DNA from: DUTS01 sp050951605
GTDB lineage: Bacteria > Bacillota > Peptococcia > DRI-13 > DTU073
Reading direction: 5' to 3'
Length of the DNA: 64,000 nucleotides
Assembly: GCA_050951605.1 (NCBI GenBank)
Contig: JBMNJJ010000002.1
Span: forward strand, 496,001-560,000
Shown: positions 33,780-42,300 of the stretch, piece after piece
Position numbering within the stretch: the first letter of the stretch is position 1
Layout: every line of letters starts with the position of its first letter
Made by a program: the position numbers and the translations under genes
The notes under the pieces: generated by a model
What the model saw: only the letters and a program-made list of their open reading frames with translations
What the model was told of the DNA's origin: nothing
Database searches by the model: none

Positions 33780-34275
33780 ACGGATGTTGCCCAATATTGT
33801 AACTTTATCTAATCTTATTTTTGGCGTTATCTCTTTGTGGTTAACGATGGAAGAACAATACAAAGAGGCTGCGGTGGCTATTTTATTAGCGATGATTTTA
33901 GATGGCTTAGATGGAAGATTAGCGAGAAGGTTTGAAGTAACGTCTGATTTTGGTAAGGAATTAGATTCTTTGTCGGATTTAGTTTCTTTTGGTGTAGCTC
34001 CGGCACTTTTAACTTATGCTAGTGTTTTATATACCTTTAAGTATTTAGGTTTGTGTATCTCTATAATTTTTGCTTTGTGTGGAGCAATTAGATTAGCTCG
34101 CTTTAATGTCTTAAATATCAGTACATATTTTATTGGTATTCCGATAACGTTTGCAGGTCCATTATTAGCTTTATTTGTGTTACTATCTAATCGACTTTCT
34201 CTTTATTTTTATCCGGTAATAACTATACTGCTCTCCTTTTTAATGATTAGTAAAATTAGGGTTCCCAAATATTAA
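33772..34275 (+). CDS. pssA: CDP-diacylglycerol-serine O-phosphatidyltransferase
   Basis: Makes phosphatidylserine from CDP-diacylglycerol and serine. The CDP-alcohol phosphotransferase motif is present: DGLDGRLAR then FGKELDSLSD, near residues 45-70, with about five membrane helices. ATG 33772 has GGGAGG 11 bases upstream and lies inside the end of psd. Together the pair supplies phosphatidylethanolamine. Confidence 0.94.
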   Translation: MNKRMLPNIVTLSNLIFGVISLWLTMEEQYKEAAVAILLAMILDGLDGRLARRFEVTSDFGKELDSLSDLVSFGVAPALLTYASVLYTFKYLGLCISIIFALCGAIRLARFNVLNISTYFIGIPITFAGPLLALFVLLSNRLSLYFYPVITILLSFLMISKIRVPKY

Positions 34276-34398
34276 CAACATATTAGAGAGAGTTAGCTGC
34301 GTTTTTCAAAAAACAGTCACCTTTTTGAGTAAAATTAATAAAATAAGTGAAAGGAAAGAAGTTGGGGATTCTGAATTTATAGAAAGAGGGTGACGGGC

Positions 34399-34476
34399 AT
34401 GAAAGATATAAAGGCTTTGTTTTTTATACCTTTACCGCGATTTTTGTCTAGATTATTTAAAAGAAAAGCTAAATAA
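34399..34476 (+). CDS. Short cationic amphipathic peptide ORF (25 residues)
   Basis: Too short for automatic calling. ATG 34399 follows GAGGGTGACGGGC. The peptide has an acidic-basic start, a hydrophobic centre (ALFFIPLP) and a basic end (RLFKRKAK), net charge about +6, and could lie on or in the membrane. The stop codon runs into a strong terminator, so a short transcript ending here is likely. A sigma-H-like pair AAGGAAAG (34351-34358) and CTGAATTT (34371-34378) precedes it. No homologue is recognised. Coding status is unproven. Confidence 0.45.
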   Translation: MKDIKALFFIPLPRFLSRLFKRKAK

Positions 34477-34505
34477 AAAAGGAGTGAAAAACACTCCTTT
34501 TTTTA
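34475..34505. terminator. Bidirectional terminator between the short ORF and the DUF3792 gene
   Basis: AAAAAAGGAGTG pairs with CACTCCTTTTTT across a short A-rich loop. A-run and T-run on the two sides let it work on both strands, where a + strand and a - strand gene converge. Confidence 0.88.
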
Positions 34506-34898
34506 ATGAGAAATTAAGCCAATACCAATAATTCCGCCTAAAAGGCTGGAAGTTATAGTAATAATAGTTTTTTTCAGAAGTAAAGAAAAAGTAAGAAGAG
34601 AGGAAGCCGGAAAAAAACAAATGAGGAGAGTTAGAAAAAAATAGGTAAAGCTTACTGCTGTACTATATAATAAGCCTTTGTGTCCTGCAGTATAAGCGGC
34701 GATTGTGGAACCTAGAAACATACTGATAAAAAAAATAAAGGTAGAAATACCGGGTAAGAGACTTTCGGAGAGAGGGGTATATTGGAGAAAAAGACCGAAG
34801 AGAATACTGAGAATAATAGTTATGGTTATAGACCAAAGCAGTCCTTTTAGAAAAGAAGAGACTTGAAAACTTTCTAAAGATGGCAATTTTTCAGTCAT
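34503..34898 (-). CDS. TIGR04086 (DUF3792) family membrane protein
   Basis: A 131-residue protein with four predicted membrane segments (about 19-41, 50-68, 75-95 and 100-128) and Gly-rich turns (FLGSTIAAYTAGHKG, LLGGIIGIGLI), the pattern of the TIGR04086 family of Firmicutes, function unknown. ATG 34898 has GAGGTGATAAG directly upstream on the reverse strand. It is a single gene opposite to its neighbours. Confidence 0.8.
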   Translation of the reverse strand: MTEKLPSLESFQVSSFLKGLLWSITITIILSILFGLFLQYTPLSESLLPGISTFIFFISMFLGSTIAAYTAGHKGLLYSTAVSFTYFFLTLLICFFPASSLLTFSLLLKKTIITITSSLLGGIIGIGLISH

Positions 34899-35068
34899 CT
34901 TATCACCTCCAGAAGCTATTTAACATAACCATATGCCTTTTCTTATAAATTAGAATAAGTTTCATTAAAGAAATTTTTCAATTTAAAACAAGAAGAGGGA
35001 GGAAATGGAAAACGAGTGTAGAAACTAATGGTAAATGGGAAAATATGGTGACAAGGAGATGGTGAGTT

Positions 35069-36220
35069 ATGTTAAAATTAATAGTGAGGATGGTCAAAAA
35101 AAGGGTATTATATTTGTATTATGTTATGTTTTCGTTTTTATATAGTTTAGGAGGTAATTATCAAAAGGCTATTTTTTATTTAAATAAATTTACCAAAAAG
35201 GAAAAAGTAAGTAGTGTTATTTGGTGGAAATTGGGGACTTTTTTAGGAATAGAGGGTAAATGGGAAGAAGCTCGCAAAGCTTTTTTGCAGGCATTGCGTG
35301 ATAATAAAAAACATCCTCACTATTTATATTGGCTAGGTAAAGCAGAAGAAAACAGGGGAAATATAGATGACGCTGAAAAAATATATGATAAAGTGTTGCA
35401 ATATAAGTGTAATCATGTTCGGGCTTTTTCCGCTAAAGGTGATTTATTAATGAAGAAAGAAGACTTTAATAAGGCACTGCAATATTATTATAAATTATTG
35501 CAGCTAGATTCAGCTAATGCTGAGATTTATAATAATATTGGATTATGTCAAATGAGGCTTAATCAGTTGGATTTAGCAGAAAGCTTTTTTAGAAAAGCAC
35601 TTACTCTAAAATCAAAAGACCCTATAATTGTGTATAATTATGGCATGCTTATGTTAAAGAAAGGCTGTTATGAAAAAGCTATTGAAATCATGAGTAAGAT
35701 TATTAATAAAGAGCGGGTAGAAGTTTTTTCTTTTTTAGGATATTGTTATAGTTTATTAGGTAAACATAAGGAGAGTTTTGTCTTTTATAAAAAAGCTTTA
35801 CAAATTGCCCCCCATTATCAGGAAAATTTAATCAATTTAGCTTGTACTTATGCTAAAATGGGAGAGAAAGAAAAAGCGTTAGAAATACTTCAGAAGCTTT
35901 TGCGAGTGAATCCTTATGATGTTAATCTTTTAAATAATATTGCTTGGGTTTATGAAAGTTTAAAGAATTATGGGGAAGCGGAGAAGAATTACTATCGTGG
36001 TCTTGCTTTATCTCCTCAAAATCCTAGTTTAATGTATAATTTGATTTGCTGTTTATATAAGCAGCATAAGTATTGTGAAGCTATGGAAATGATTACTTTA
36101 TTAAAAAAGATTCCCGAATGGAATAGTAGAGCGTGGTCTTCTTTGGCCCAGATTTATGAAAAAATGGGTGAAAAAAATCTTGCAGTGGATTGCTATAATA
36201 AAGCCTTTGGTTTAAACTAA
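35069..36220 (+). CDS. TPR-repeat protein
   Basis: A 383-residue protein with a hydrophobic, basic N-terminus (about 1-27) that may be a membrane anchor. It is followed by about nine tetratricopeptide repeats from residue 30 to the end, recognisable by W/L-G-Y spacing and the A-x-x-x-Y/F-x-x-A-L pattern (for example WEEARKAFLQALRD and YEKAIEIMSKII). TPR domains form a scaffold for partner proteins; the partner is unknown. ATG 35069 follows AAGGAGATGG. folE comes next after about 60 bases, with no functional link visible. Confidence 0.88.
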   Translation: MLKLIVRMVKKRVLYLYYVMFSFLYSLGGNYQKAIFYLNKFTKKEKVSSVIWWKLGTFLGIEGKWEEARKAFLQALRDNKKHPHYLYWLGKAEENRGNIDDAEKIYDKVLQYKCNHVRAFSAKGDLLMKKEDFNKALQYYYKLLQLDSANAEIYNNIGLCQMRLNQLDLAESFFRKALTLKSKDPIIVYNYGMLMLKKGCYEKAIEIMSKIINKERVEVFSFLGYCYSLLGKHKESFVFYKKALQIAPHYQENLINLACTYAKMGEKEKALEILQKLLRVNPYDVNLLNNIAWVYESLKNYGEAEKNYYRGLALSPQNPSLMYNLICCLYKQHKYCEAMEMITLLKKIPEWNSRAWSSLAQIYEKMGEKNLAVDCYNKAFGLN

Positions 36221-36277
36221 TGTTTAGTCATGTTAGGATATAATTTAAGGGTTGAGGAAAGAGGGAGTAAACGGGCG

Positions 36278-36838
36278 ATGGATCAGAAGAAAATTGAAGA
36301 GGCTATGAAAATGTTTTTAGAAGCGATTGGTGAAGATGTAGAGAGAGAAGGTTTGCGGGAAACACCTTTAAGGGTAGCCAGAATGTGTGAAGAAATTTTT
36401 TCCGGAATAGGTAAGGAAGCAGATGAGGAATTGTTTGTTTGTTTTAATGAAGAACATGAAGAAATGGTTTTAGTAAAAGATATTCCCTTGTATTCATTTT
36501 GTGAGCATCACCTGCTACCTTTTTTCGGTAAAGCTCATGTGGCGTATATACCTCGCAAGGGTAAGCTTACAGGACTTTCAAAATTGGCCAGGGTGGTAGA
36601 AATATATGCCCGAAGACCTCAGCTTCAGGAACGTTTAACTTCGCAAATTGCCGATTCGATTATGCGGGTTTTGCGTCCTTTAGGGGTTATTGTGGTTATT
36701 GAAGCGGAACATTTATGTATGACAATTCGAGGTGTGAATAAGCCGGGATGTAAAACTCTTACTTCTGCAGTACGTGGTATTTTTCGTTCTAGTGAAGCAA
36801 CAAGGGCAGAAGCATTGGCGCTAATACGTGAAAGGTAG
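36278..36838 (+). CDS. folE: GTP cyclohydrolase I
   Basis: Catalyses the first step of folate (tetrahydrofolate) synthesis from GTP. Zinc and active-site residues are present in FCEHHLLPFFGKAHVAYIP near residues 72-90, and the second zinc Cys is in EHLCMTIRG near 143-151. The GLSKLARVVEIYARRPQLQERL helix is intact. At 186 residues it has the family length. ATG 36278 is preferred. Longer in-frame starts (36230) overlap nothing conserved. Confidence 0.96.
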   Translation: MDQKKIEEAMKMFLEAIGEDVEREGLRETPLRVARMCEEIFSGIGKEADEELFVCFNEEHEEMVLVKDIPLYSFCEHHLLPFFGKAHVAYIPRKGKLTGLSKLARVVEIYARRPQLQERLTSQIADSIMRVLRPLGVIVVIEAEHLCMTIRGVNKPGCKTLTSAVRGIFRSSEATRAEALALIRER

Positions 36839-36847
36839 GTAAGTTTT

Positions 36848-37033
36848 ATGTCGAAAGAAGATATAGAAAACAAATTGGAGTTACTTGCTACCAAAAGTTT
36901 TAGTGATTATGCCGAGATGTATAAAGTTATTGATTTTTTAAATAAATATCTAAAAGATAAAGGGATGATGCTGGGTTTAGTAAAAAATAAAGATACTAAT
37001 AAACTGAATATCAATATATATGAATTCTACTAG
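36848..37033 (+). CDS. DUF4264 (YpmA-like) small protein
   Basis: A 61-residue protein with a helical N-terminal half and a beta-hairpin end (MMLGLVKNKDTNKLNINIYEF), matching the DUF4264/YpmA family of Firmicutes, function unknown. It starts nine bases after folE, with GGTAGGT upstream, and surE follows within 20 bases, so it is probably co-transcribed with both. Confidence 0.75.
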   Translation: MSKEDIENKLELLATKSFSDYAEMYKVIDFLNKYLKDKGMMLGLVKNKDTNKLNINIYEFY

Positions 37034-37049
37034 ATAAATGGAGGGAATT

Positions 37050-37820
37050 ATGCGGATATTAGTGACTAATGATGATGGAATTCGAGCTCCAGGTGTACAG
37101 GCTTTGGCCCAAAAAATGTCTGAACTAGGGGAAGTAGCGCTTATTGCACCTTTAGAAGAAAAAAGTGCAATTGGACATGGAATCACAATCAGGGATCCAA
37201 TTTGTGTTCATAAAATGAAAATAGATGGTGTAAGTCAGGCTTGGGGAGTAAATGGAACCCCTGCCGATTGTGTTAAGTTGGGTTTGACAGAACTCTTTGT
37301 TGGGAAATGCGATTTGATTGTTTCCGGAATAAACAATGGACCTAATTTGGGCACAGATGTTCTTTATTCCGGTACGGTATCAGCGGCGATAGAGGGAGTT
37401 ATTTTGGGTGTGCCCTCTATGGCGATATCTTTAGCCTCTTGGGACTATGAGGATTATAGTGTTTCGGCAGATATTGTTTATACTTTAATTGAACATATTT
37501 TTAAAAATAAGTTTAAACTTCCTGCCGGAACTTTACTTAATGTTAATATACCACCTGTTAAAAAAGAAGATATTATAGGTTATAAAGTTACGATGTTAGG
37601 GGCAAGGGAGTATGAAAATCGCTTTGAAAAACGTTTTGATCCACGAGGTAATCCTTATTATTGGGCAGTAGGGAAATTACTTCCTTTTAAAGAAAAGGAT
37701 CCAGATTTTGATGTTGTTGCGGTCGAAAAGAATTATGTTTCGCTTACGCCTATACAATTTGATTTAACAAATTATAAAATTATTCAAGAGATTAAGGAAT
37801 GGGGTTTGGAAAAGCTTTAA
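37050..37820 (+). CDS. surE: 5'/3'-nucleotidase SurE
   Basis: A metal-dependent phosphatase of nucleoside monophosphates linked to stress and stationary-phase survival. The N-terminal metal site is TNDDGIRAPG near residues 5-14. The SGINNGPNLGTDVLYSGTVSAA stretch near 93-114 holds the other ligand region. ATG 37050 sits behind GGAGGGAAT. An in-frame start 12 bases earlier overlaps that site. A shared terminator separates it from spoVB. Confidence 0.95.
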   Translation: MRILVTNDDGIRAPGVQALAQKMSELGEVALIAPLEEKSAIGHGITIRDPICVHKMKIDGVSQAWGVNGTPADCVKLGLTELFVGKCDLIVSGINNGPNLGTDVLYSGTVSAAIEGVILGVPSMAISLASWDYEDYSVSADIVYTLIEHIFKNKFKLPAGTLLNVNIPPVKKEDIIGYKVTMLGAREYENRFEKRFDPRGNPYYWAVGKLLPFKEKDPDFDVVAVEKNYVSLTPIQFDLTNYKIIQEIKEWGLEKL

Positions 37821-37823
37821 ATT

Positions 37824-37850
37824 AGGGAAACTTAAAGGTTTCCTTTTTTT
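37824..37850. terminator. Terminator between converging surE and spoVB
   Basis: AGGGAAAC pairs with GTTTCCTT across a five-base loop and runs into seven T residues. The spoVB stop codon lies in the loop. Confidence 0.82.
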
Positions 37851-39364
37851 ATTTTCTGAAATAGATGGGTTAGGATAAGGCGGCTATATTTGTCTCCGGT
37901 AAAGAAAAGGATAGCCAAAAAAAGCAAGGCTAAAAGTGGGGTAAATAAAATTAAGTAAAAGAGGTTTTGTGAAACGAAGTCATAACAATAAATTAAAGAA
38001 AGACAGAGGAGCATGCTGGCTAGAAGAAGACGAAGGAAGAAACCGGGTTGTAATTTTAAAGTAGTTTTTCTTTTGATAATGGTTAGATTTAAAAGAGAAA
38101 CAGCAAAATAACTGGCAACATAGCTTAAAACGATGCGGGAGGGACCTAAAAAAGGATGGACTCCGAAAAAGTAGATGCCGGAAAGTTTGATTATTCCTCC
38201 TATTAATGTGGTGAAAATAATTGTTTTGACATATCCCAGACCTTGCAGGATACCGGAAGTAGTTTGTAGAAGATAAAGAAAGATACTACCTAAGGCGAGT
38301 ATTTTTAATAATTCGCCCGCTTGAGTTACATTGAAGAGAAGTTTGGTAATTAGTGGACCCCAGAAAAAAAGGATAAGTCCACAAGGCATACCAGCAATAA
38401 TAGTTATACCAATGGCTTCCGAGGTACGTTGACCAAGGAGTTGTATTTGTTGTTTGCTTTGTGCTTCTGAAATAGCAGGAACAAGAGTTGTAGCTAGAGA
38501 AAAGGTAAGGGTAGAGGGAATAGCGAGAATAGTAAAAGCGACTCCGGATAATTCTCCATAAAAGGATGTAGCTTGAGAAAGGGTCAGGCCTGCTTTTTTT
38601 AGTTGACGTGGGATGAGGCTAGATTCAATAGCAACAACTACACTAGAGATGATACGAGTTATAGTAATGGGAATACCAAAAGAGAAAAGTCGTTTAATGA
38701 TAGTTAATGAAGGTTTATGAAAAAGTCGTGGCGAAATTTTATTTTTGTAAAGTGTAACTAGGTAGATTAAGCCACTAAGTTCACTTAAAAATACGGCTAT
38801 TGAAAGGCCAACTGCTGCCCAAGTTAAACCATAGGGGCGCAGAAAGTAAATAAGTAAAATGCCGCTACTAATGCGAATGGTTTGTTCAATTAATTGGCTC
38901 AATGCTGTAGGGCGCATATCTTGTAGTCCTTGAAAAAAACCTTTGATTACCGAAGAGATGCTGACCAGAAGAAGTGTCGGCAAAAGAAAAAGGAACGCCG
39001 GTAGGACTCTAGGATCTGTATATAAAAACCTAGTCAGTATGGGAGCGATAATAATAAAGAAAAATGTTATAATGGTAGCAAAGATAAAAAGCAAGGTAAT
39101 TGCTGTGCCAAAAATTTTTTCGGCGTAGTTATAGTTTTTAGTAGCTATTTCTTCGGCAACAAATTTTGATACAGCTAAGGGAAGCCCTGCTGTCGTTAAC
39201 ACAAGAGCAGTAATATAAAGGGGAAAAACCATATTAAAAACACCTATGCCTTCAGGGCTGATTAAACGGATGATTATTATTTGATAGAGGAAACCCATAG
39301 ATTTAACTAGGATACTGGCAAGAAGTAGGATAAAGGCACCTTTTAAAAAAGATTGTTTAACCAT
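37832..39364 (-). CDS. spoVB: Stage V sporulation protein B, lipid/oligosaccharide flippase family
   Basis: A polytopic membrane protein of the MOP/MATE exporter superfamily (MurJ-like fold), 510 residues with about 14 hydrophobic helices. SpoVB is needed for spore cortex synthesis. The N-terminal LVKSMGFLYQIIIIRLISPEGIG and the later PLAVSKFVAEE segment are typical. It starts at ATG 39364. It could be a related flippase rather than SpoVB itself, but sporulation genes elsewhere in the window make SpoVB likely. Confidence 0.85.
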   Translation of the reverse strand: MVKQSFLKGAFILLLASILVKSMGFLYQIIIIRLISPEGIGVFNMVFPLYITALVLTTAGLPLAVSKFVAEEIATKNYNYAEKIFGTAITLLFIFATIITFFFIIIAPILTRFLYTDPRVLPAFLFLLPTLLLVSISSVIKGFFQGLQDMRPTALSQLIEQTIRISSGILLIYFLRPYGLTWAAVGLSIAVFLSELSGLIYLVTLYKNKISPRLFHKPSLTIIKRLFSFGIPITITRIISSVVVAIESSLIPRQLKKAGLTLSQATSFYGELSGVAFTILAIPSTLTFSLATTLVPAISEAQSKQQIQLLGQRTSEAIGITIIAGMPCGLILFFWGPLITKLLFNVTQAGELLKILALGSIFLYLLQTTSGILQGLGYVKTIIFTTLIGGIIKLSGIYFFGVHPFLGPSRIVLSYVASYFAVSLLNLTIIKRKTTLKLQPGFFLRLLLASMLLCLSLIYCYDFVSQNLFYLILFTPLLALLFLAILFFTGDKYSRLILTHLFQKIKKGNL

Positions 39365-39534
39365 TTTTTTCTCCCACTATGCTGATGATTATGTTTAGAA
39401 ATAATTATGTGGAAAAGGTAAAAAATATCATTATATTTTTTAGAAGAGAGAAAAAGAAGGATTTTTTTAATTTATGATTAATATATTTAAGGTATTAGTT
39501 AAGTTTTAAATATCTTCCAAAGGAGGGGCTTGTA

Positions 39535-41577
39535 TTGCAGGTATACACTAGTGAAAAACTCAAAAATGTTGGCATTTTAGCTCATGGAGGTGCAGGTAAG
39601 ACTTCACTTACAGAGGCACTACTCTTTAATGCCGGACATACTACACGTTTAGGAAAAGTTGATGAGGGAACTACAGTTACAGATTATTTACCGGAAGAAA
39701 TAAAGAAAAAAGTTACGGTTAGTACTACATTGGCCCCTGTCGAATGGAAAGAACATAAAGTAAATATTTTAGATACACCTGGTTATGCGGACTTTATTGG
39801 TGAAGTTAGAAGTGCCTTGAGGGTTATTGATAGTATTATTCTTGTTGTGGATGGGGTGGCAGGCGTTGAAGTGCAAACTGAAGTGCATTGGGAAGCAGCA
39901 GAAGAGGCCAAGATACCTAGAATTATTTTTGTAAATAAATTAGATCGGGAAAATGCTAACTATTTTCGTGTATTAGATAATCTTAAAGAAAATTTTGGTA
40001 TACATGTTATTCCGGTAATGCTACCGATAGGGGCTGAAGAGGATTTTTCCGGTGTAGTGGATATTCTTAAACAAAAAGCTTATAATTTTGAAGGCACTAA
40101 GGTTAAAGAGGTTCCGATTCCTGAGGATTTAAAATCAGAAATGGAAAAGTATCGGGAATCTTTAATAGAAGCCGCAGCGGAAGGTGATGACGAACTTTTG
40201 CTTAAATATTTAGAAGGAGAAACCTTGAGTGATGAAGAAATTTTTACGGGTTTACGTCAAGGTGTTTTGCAGGCAAAAGTTGTTCCCGTATTTTGCGGTT
40301 CAGCCTTAAAAAACATTGGTATTCAGCCGCTTTTGGATGCGGTTATAGAGTTATTACCTTCACCGGTTGATATGGATATGACCAAAAATGAAGGAAAAGA
40401 CATTAAGCAAGAGTCTCTTGCTGCCATTGTTTTTAAAACTATGGCTGACCCTTATGTTGGTAAACTAAGTTTTGTACGTGTAATCAGTGGAGTTTTATCA
40501 AGTGACACTAGTATTTATAATGTGAATAAACAAAAAGAAGAAAGGTATGGATCACTTTTAGTGCCCCGTGGTAAGACTCAAGATACTGTTAGTGAGGCAC
40601 AACAAGGTGATATTGTTTGTATAGCTAAATTAACGGATACGGTTACAGGTGACACTTTGGGTATAAAAGATAAAACTATTTCTTTGGCGGGGGTTGATTT
40701 TCCCACACCTACTTTTTCTGTGGCTGTACAAGCTAAATCGCGGAATGATGAAGATAAAGTAGGAGTTGCTTTAGCTAGGTTAGTTGAGGAAGATCCTACT
40801 TTGTGTTTAGAGAAAAATACAGAAACAAAAGAAACTATTCTTACTGGTATGGGTGAAACACAAATAGATATTATTATGGAAAGATTGCAGAAGAAATTTG
40901 GGGTAGAAGCGATTACTCGCACGCCTCGTGTGCCTTATCGGGAAACGATTAGAGGTACGGCTGAATATGAATATAAACATAAAAAGCAATCAGGTGGACA
41001 TGGGCAATATGGTCATGTAAAGCTTCGTTTCGAACCTTTGCCTGATGCTGAATTTGAATTTACGGAAACTATTTTCGGGGGAGCAGTTCCTAAGAATTAT
41101 CATCCTGCTGTAGAAAAGGGTGTACGCGAAGCGATGGCGGAAGGCGTTTTAGCAGGTTATCCGATAACCAATATTAAAGTTACGCTTTTTGATGGTTCAT
41201 ATCATGAAGTTGACTCTTCGGAAATGTCTTTTAAAATTGCGGCGAGTATGTGTTTTAAGAAGGGTGTGGAGAAAGCTAATCCTGTTTTACTGGAACCGAT
41301 AATGAATGTTGAAATTCATGTACCGGAACAGTTTATGGGCGACATTATGAGTGATTTAAATAGTAAAAGAGGTCGTATTTTAGGTATGGAGCCCCATGGG
41401 AAAGGGCAGGTAATTAAGGCACAGGTACCACTTGTAGAAATGTATAGATACGCAATTGATTTAAAATCTATTACGCAAGGGCGGGGTAGTTTTAGTATGG
41501 AATTTGCTCAATATGAAGATGTTCCTGCACACATTGCTCAAGAGGTTATTGAGAAGGCGGAACAGGAAAAAGAATAA
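39535..41577 (+). CDS. EF-G-like translational GTPase (EF-G2 type)
   Basis: A 680-residue protein with all five EF-G domains. The P-loop is AHGGAGKTSL (residues 16-25), not the AHIDAGKTT of the main EF-G, and switch II is DTPGYADF near 79-86. NKLD near 134-137 gives guanine specificity. These features mark the second, EF-G-like group in Firmicutes, whose exact role (recycling, stress or alternative elongation) is unknown. It starts at TTG 39535 with AAGGAGGGG upstream, and is not in a str operon. A perfect palindromic terminator follows. Confidence 0.9.
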   Translation: MQVYTSEKLKNVGILAHGGAGKTSLTEALLFNAGHTTRLGKVDEGTTVTDYLPEEIKKKVTVSTTLAPVEWKEHKVNILDTPGYADFIGEVRSALRVIDSIILVVDGVAGVEVQTEVHWEAAEEAKIPRIIFVNKLDRENANYFRVLDNLKENFGIHVIPVMLPIGAEEDFSGVVDILKQKAYNFEGTKVKEVPIPEDLKSEMEKYRESLIEAAAEGDDELLLKYLEGETLSDEEIFTGLRQGVLQAKVVPVFCGSALKNIGIQPLLDAVIELLPSPVDMDMTKNEGKDIKQESLAAIVFKTMADPYVGKLSFVRVISGVLSSDTSIYNVNKQKEERYGSLLVPRGKTQDTVSEAQQGDIVCIAKLTDTVTGDTLGIKDKTISLAGVDFPTPTFSVAVQAKSRNDEDKVGVALARLVEEDPTLCLEKNTETKETILTGMGETQIDIIMERLQKKFGVEAITRTPRVPYRETIRGTAEYEYKHKKQSGGHGQYGHVKLRFEPLPDAEFEFTETIFGGAVPKNYHPAVEKGVREAMAEGVLAGYPITNIKVTLFDGSYHEVDSSEMSFKIAASMCFKKGVEKANPVLLEPIMNVEIHVPEQFMGDIMSDLNSKRGRILGMEPHGKGQVIKAQVPLVEMYRYAIDLKSITQGRGSFSMEFAQYEDVPAHIAQEVIEKAEQEKE

Positions 41578-41621
41578 GAGAAATAAAGCAAAAAAAGAAG
41601 GTACAAGTAAAAGGGGAAAAG

Positions 41622-41650
41622 AAAAAGGGAGTGATATCACTCCCTTTTTT
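41622..41650 (+). terminator. Terminator after the EF-G-like gene
   Basis: A near-perfect palindrome with AAAAAGGGAGTGA mirrored by TCACTCCCTTTTT (41622-41649), ending in a T run. Confidence 0.9.
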
Positions 41651-41698
41651 ATGGGGAAACAGGAGAATTGTCTCCGCCTTTTTGGTTTTCATATAAGT

Positions 41699-41721
41699 AA
41701 AAACCCACCAAATATGGTGGG
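41699..41721 (-). terminator. Terminator of tRNA-Trp on the reverse strand
   Basis: On the reverse strand CCCACCA and TGGTGGG (41715-41721 with 41704-41710) flank a four-base loop and are followed by T residues, just downstream of tRNA-Trp. Confidence 0.82.
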
Positions 41722-41737
41722 AAATGATTTAATAATT

Positions 41738-41813
41738 TGGCAGGGGCAGAAGGACTTGAACCCTCAACCAACGGATTTGGAGTCCGCTACTCTACCAATT
41801 GAGCTATACCCCT
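41738..41813 (-). tRNA. tRNA-Trp (anticodon CCA), CCA encoded
   Basis: Reverse strand: the acceptor AGGGGTA/TGCCCCT is paired, the anticodon stem is GCGGA/TCCGT with loop CTCCAAA, and the T loop is TTCAAGT. 76 bases. Confidence 0.95.
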
Positions 41814-41890
41814 GTATCTTACGTTATTTATTATAGGAGAAAAGGAGCATTCTGTCAATAATTTTCTCAGGGAAAGGAGTAAAAGTAGGT

Positions 41891-42217
41891 ATGATTTTAT
41901 TACTACTTAGTATAATAGCGTTTATGATTACAACACGTTTATGGAAATGGTATGATTCTATTTTAAATGCCTTTTCTCTTAAAATTAGAATTTTGGATAT
42001 TTTTACCTGGGGGCTTATTTTATGGTTTATTTTAATTCAGTATAGGAAGTTTTTTTCAAATCCACAGATTTACTTCACACCCGGAGGGATAAAGAATTTC
42101 TGGGTATATATATCGCAATATTGTAATATTTATACTTGGTGTAGTTTAACAGTTATTGGCTTCATGGTGGTAGGGCTTTTGCGTTTGTTTATAAAGTCGG
42201 AGTTATTTAATAAGTGA
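41891..42217 (+). CDS. Hypothetical membrane protein
   Basis: A 108-residue protein that I do not recognise. It has three hydrophobic segments: about residues 1-14, 34-50 and 80-100. The loops contain several aromatic residues and a short Pro-Gly turn (FTPGGIKNF). ATG 41891 follows GGAAAGGAGTAAAAGTAGGT. The next gene begins 80 bases away after an inverted repeat. Confidence 0.6.
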   Translation: MILLLLSIIAFMITTRLWKWYDSILNAFSLKIRILDIFTWGLILWFILIQYRKFFSNPQIYFTPGGIKNFWVYISQYCNIYTWCSLTVIGFMVVGLLRLFIKSELFNK

Positions 42218-42226
42218 GCCTCCTAA

Positions 42227-42259
42227 CCATAAAATACCATGTATAGTGGTTATTTATGG
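42227..42259. other. Imperfect inverted repeat between two hypothetical genes
   Basis: CCATAAAATACCA (42227-42239) and TGGTTATTTATGG (42247-42259) pair at 11 of 13 positions with a seven-base loop. There is no T run. It could be a weak terminator, or an operator for the Gln/Ser-rich gene. Confidence 0.35.
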
Positions 42260-42300
42260 GGTACAAGCTAGTTTTGAAGACAATTTAAGGAGGGTTATTT

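Noticed and set aside
34899..35068. A promoter or RNA in the gap before the TPR gene
   Set aside because: I see no good -35/-10 pair, hairpin or ORF there. The sequence is plain AT-rich DNA.
39535..41577. The main elongation factor G
   Set aside because: The P-loop AHGGAGKTS and the lack of a str operon context mark the EF-G-like second group.
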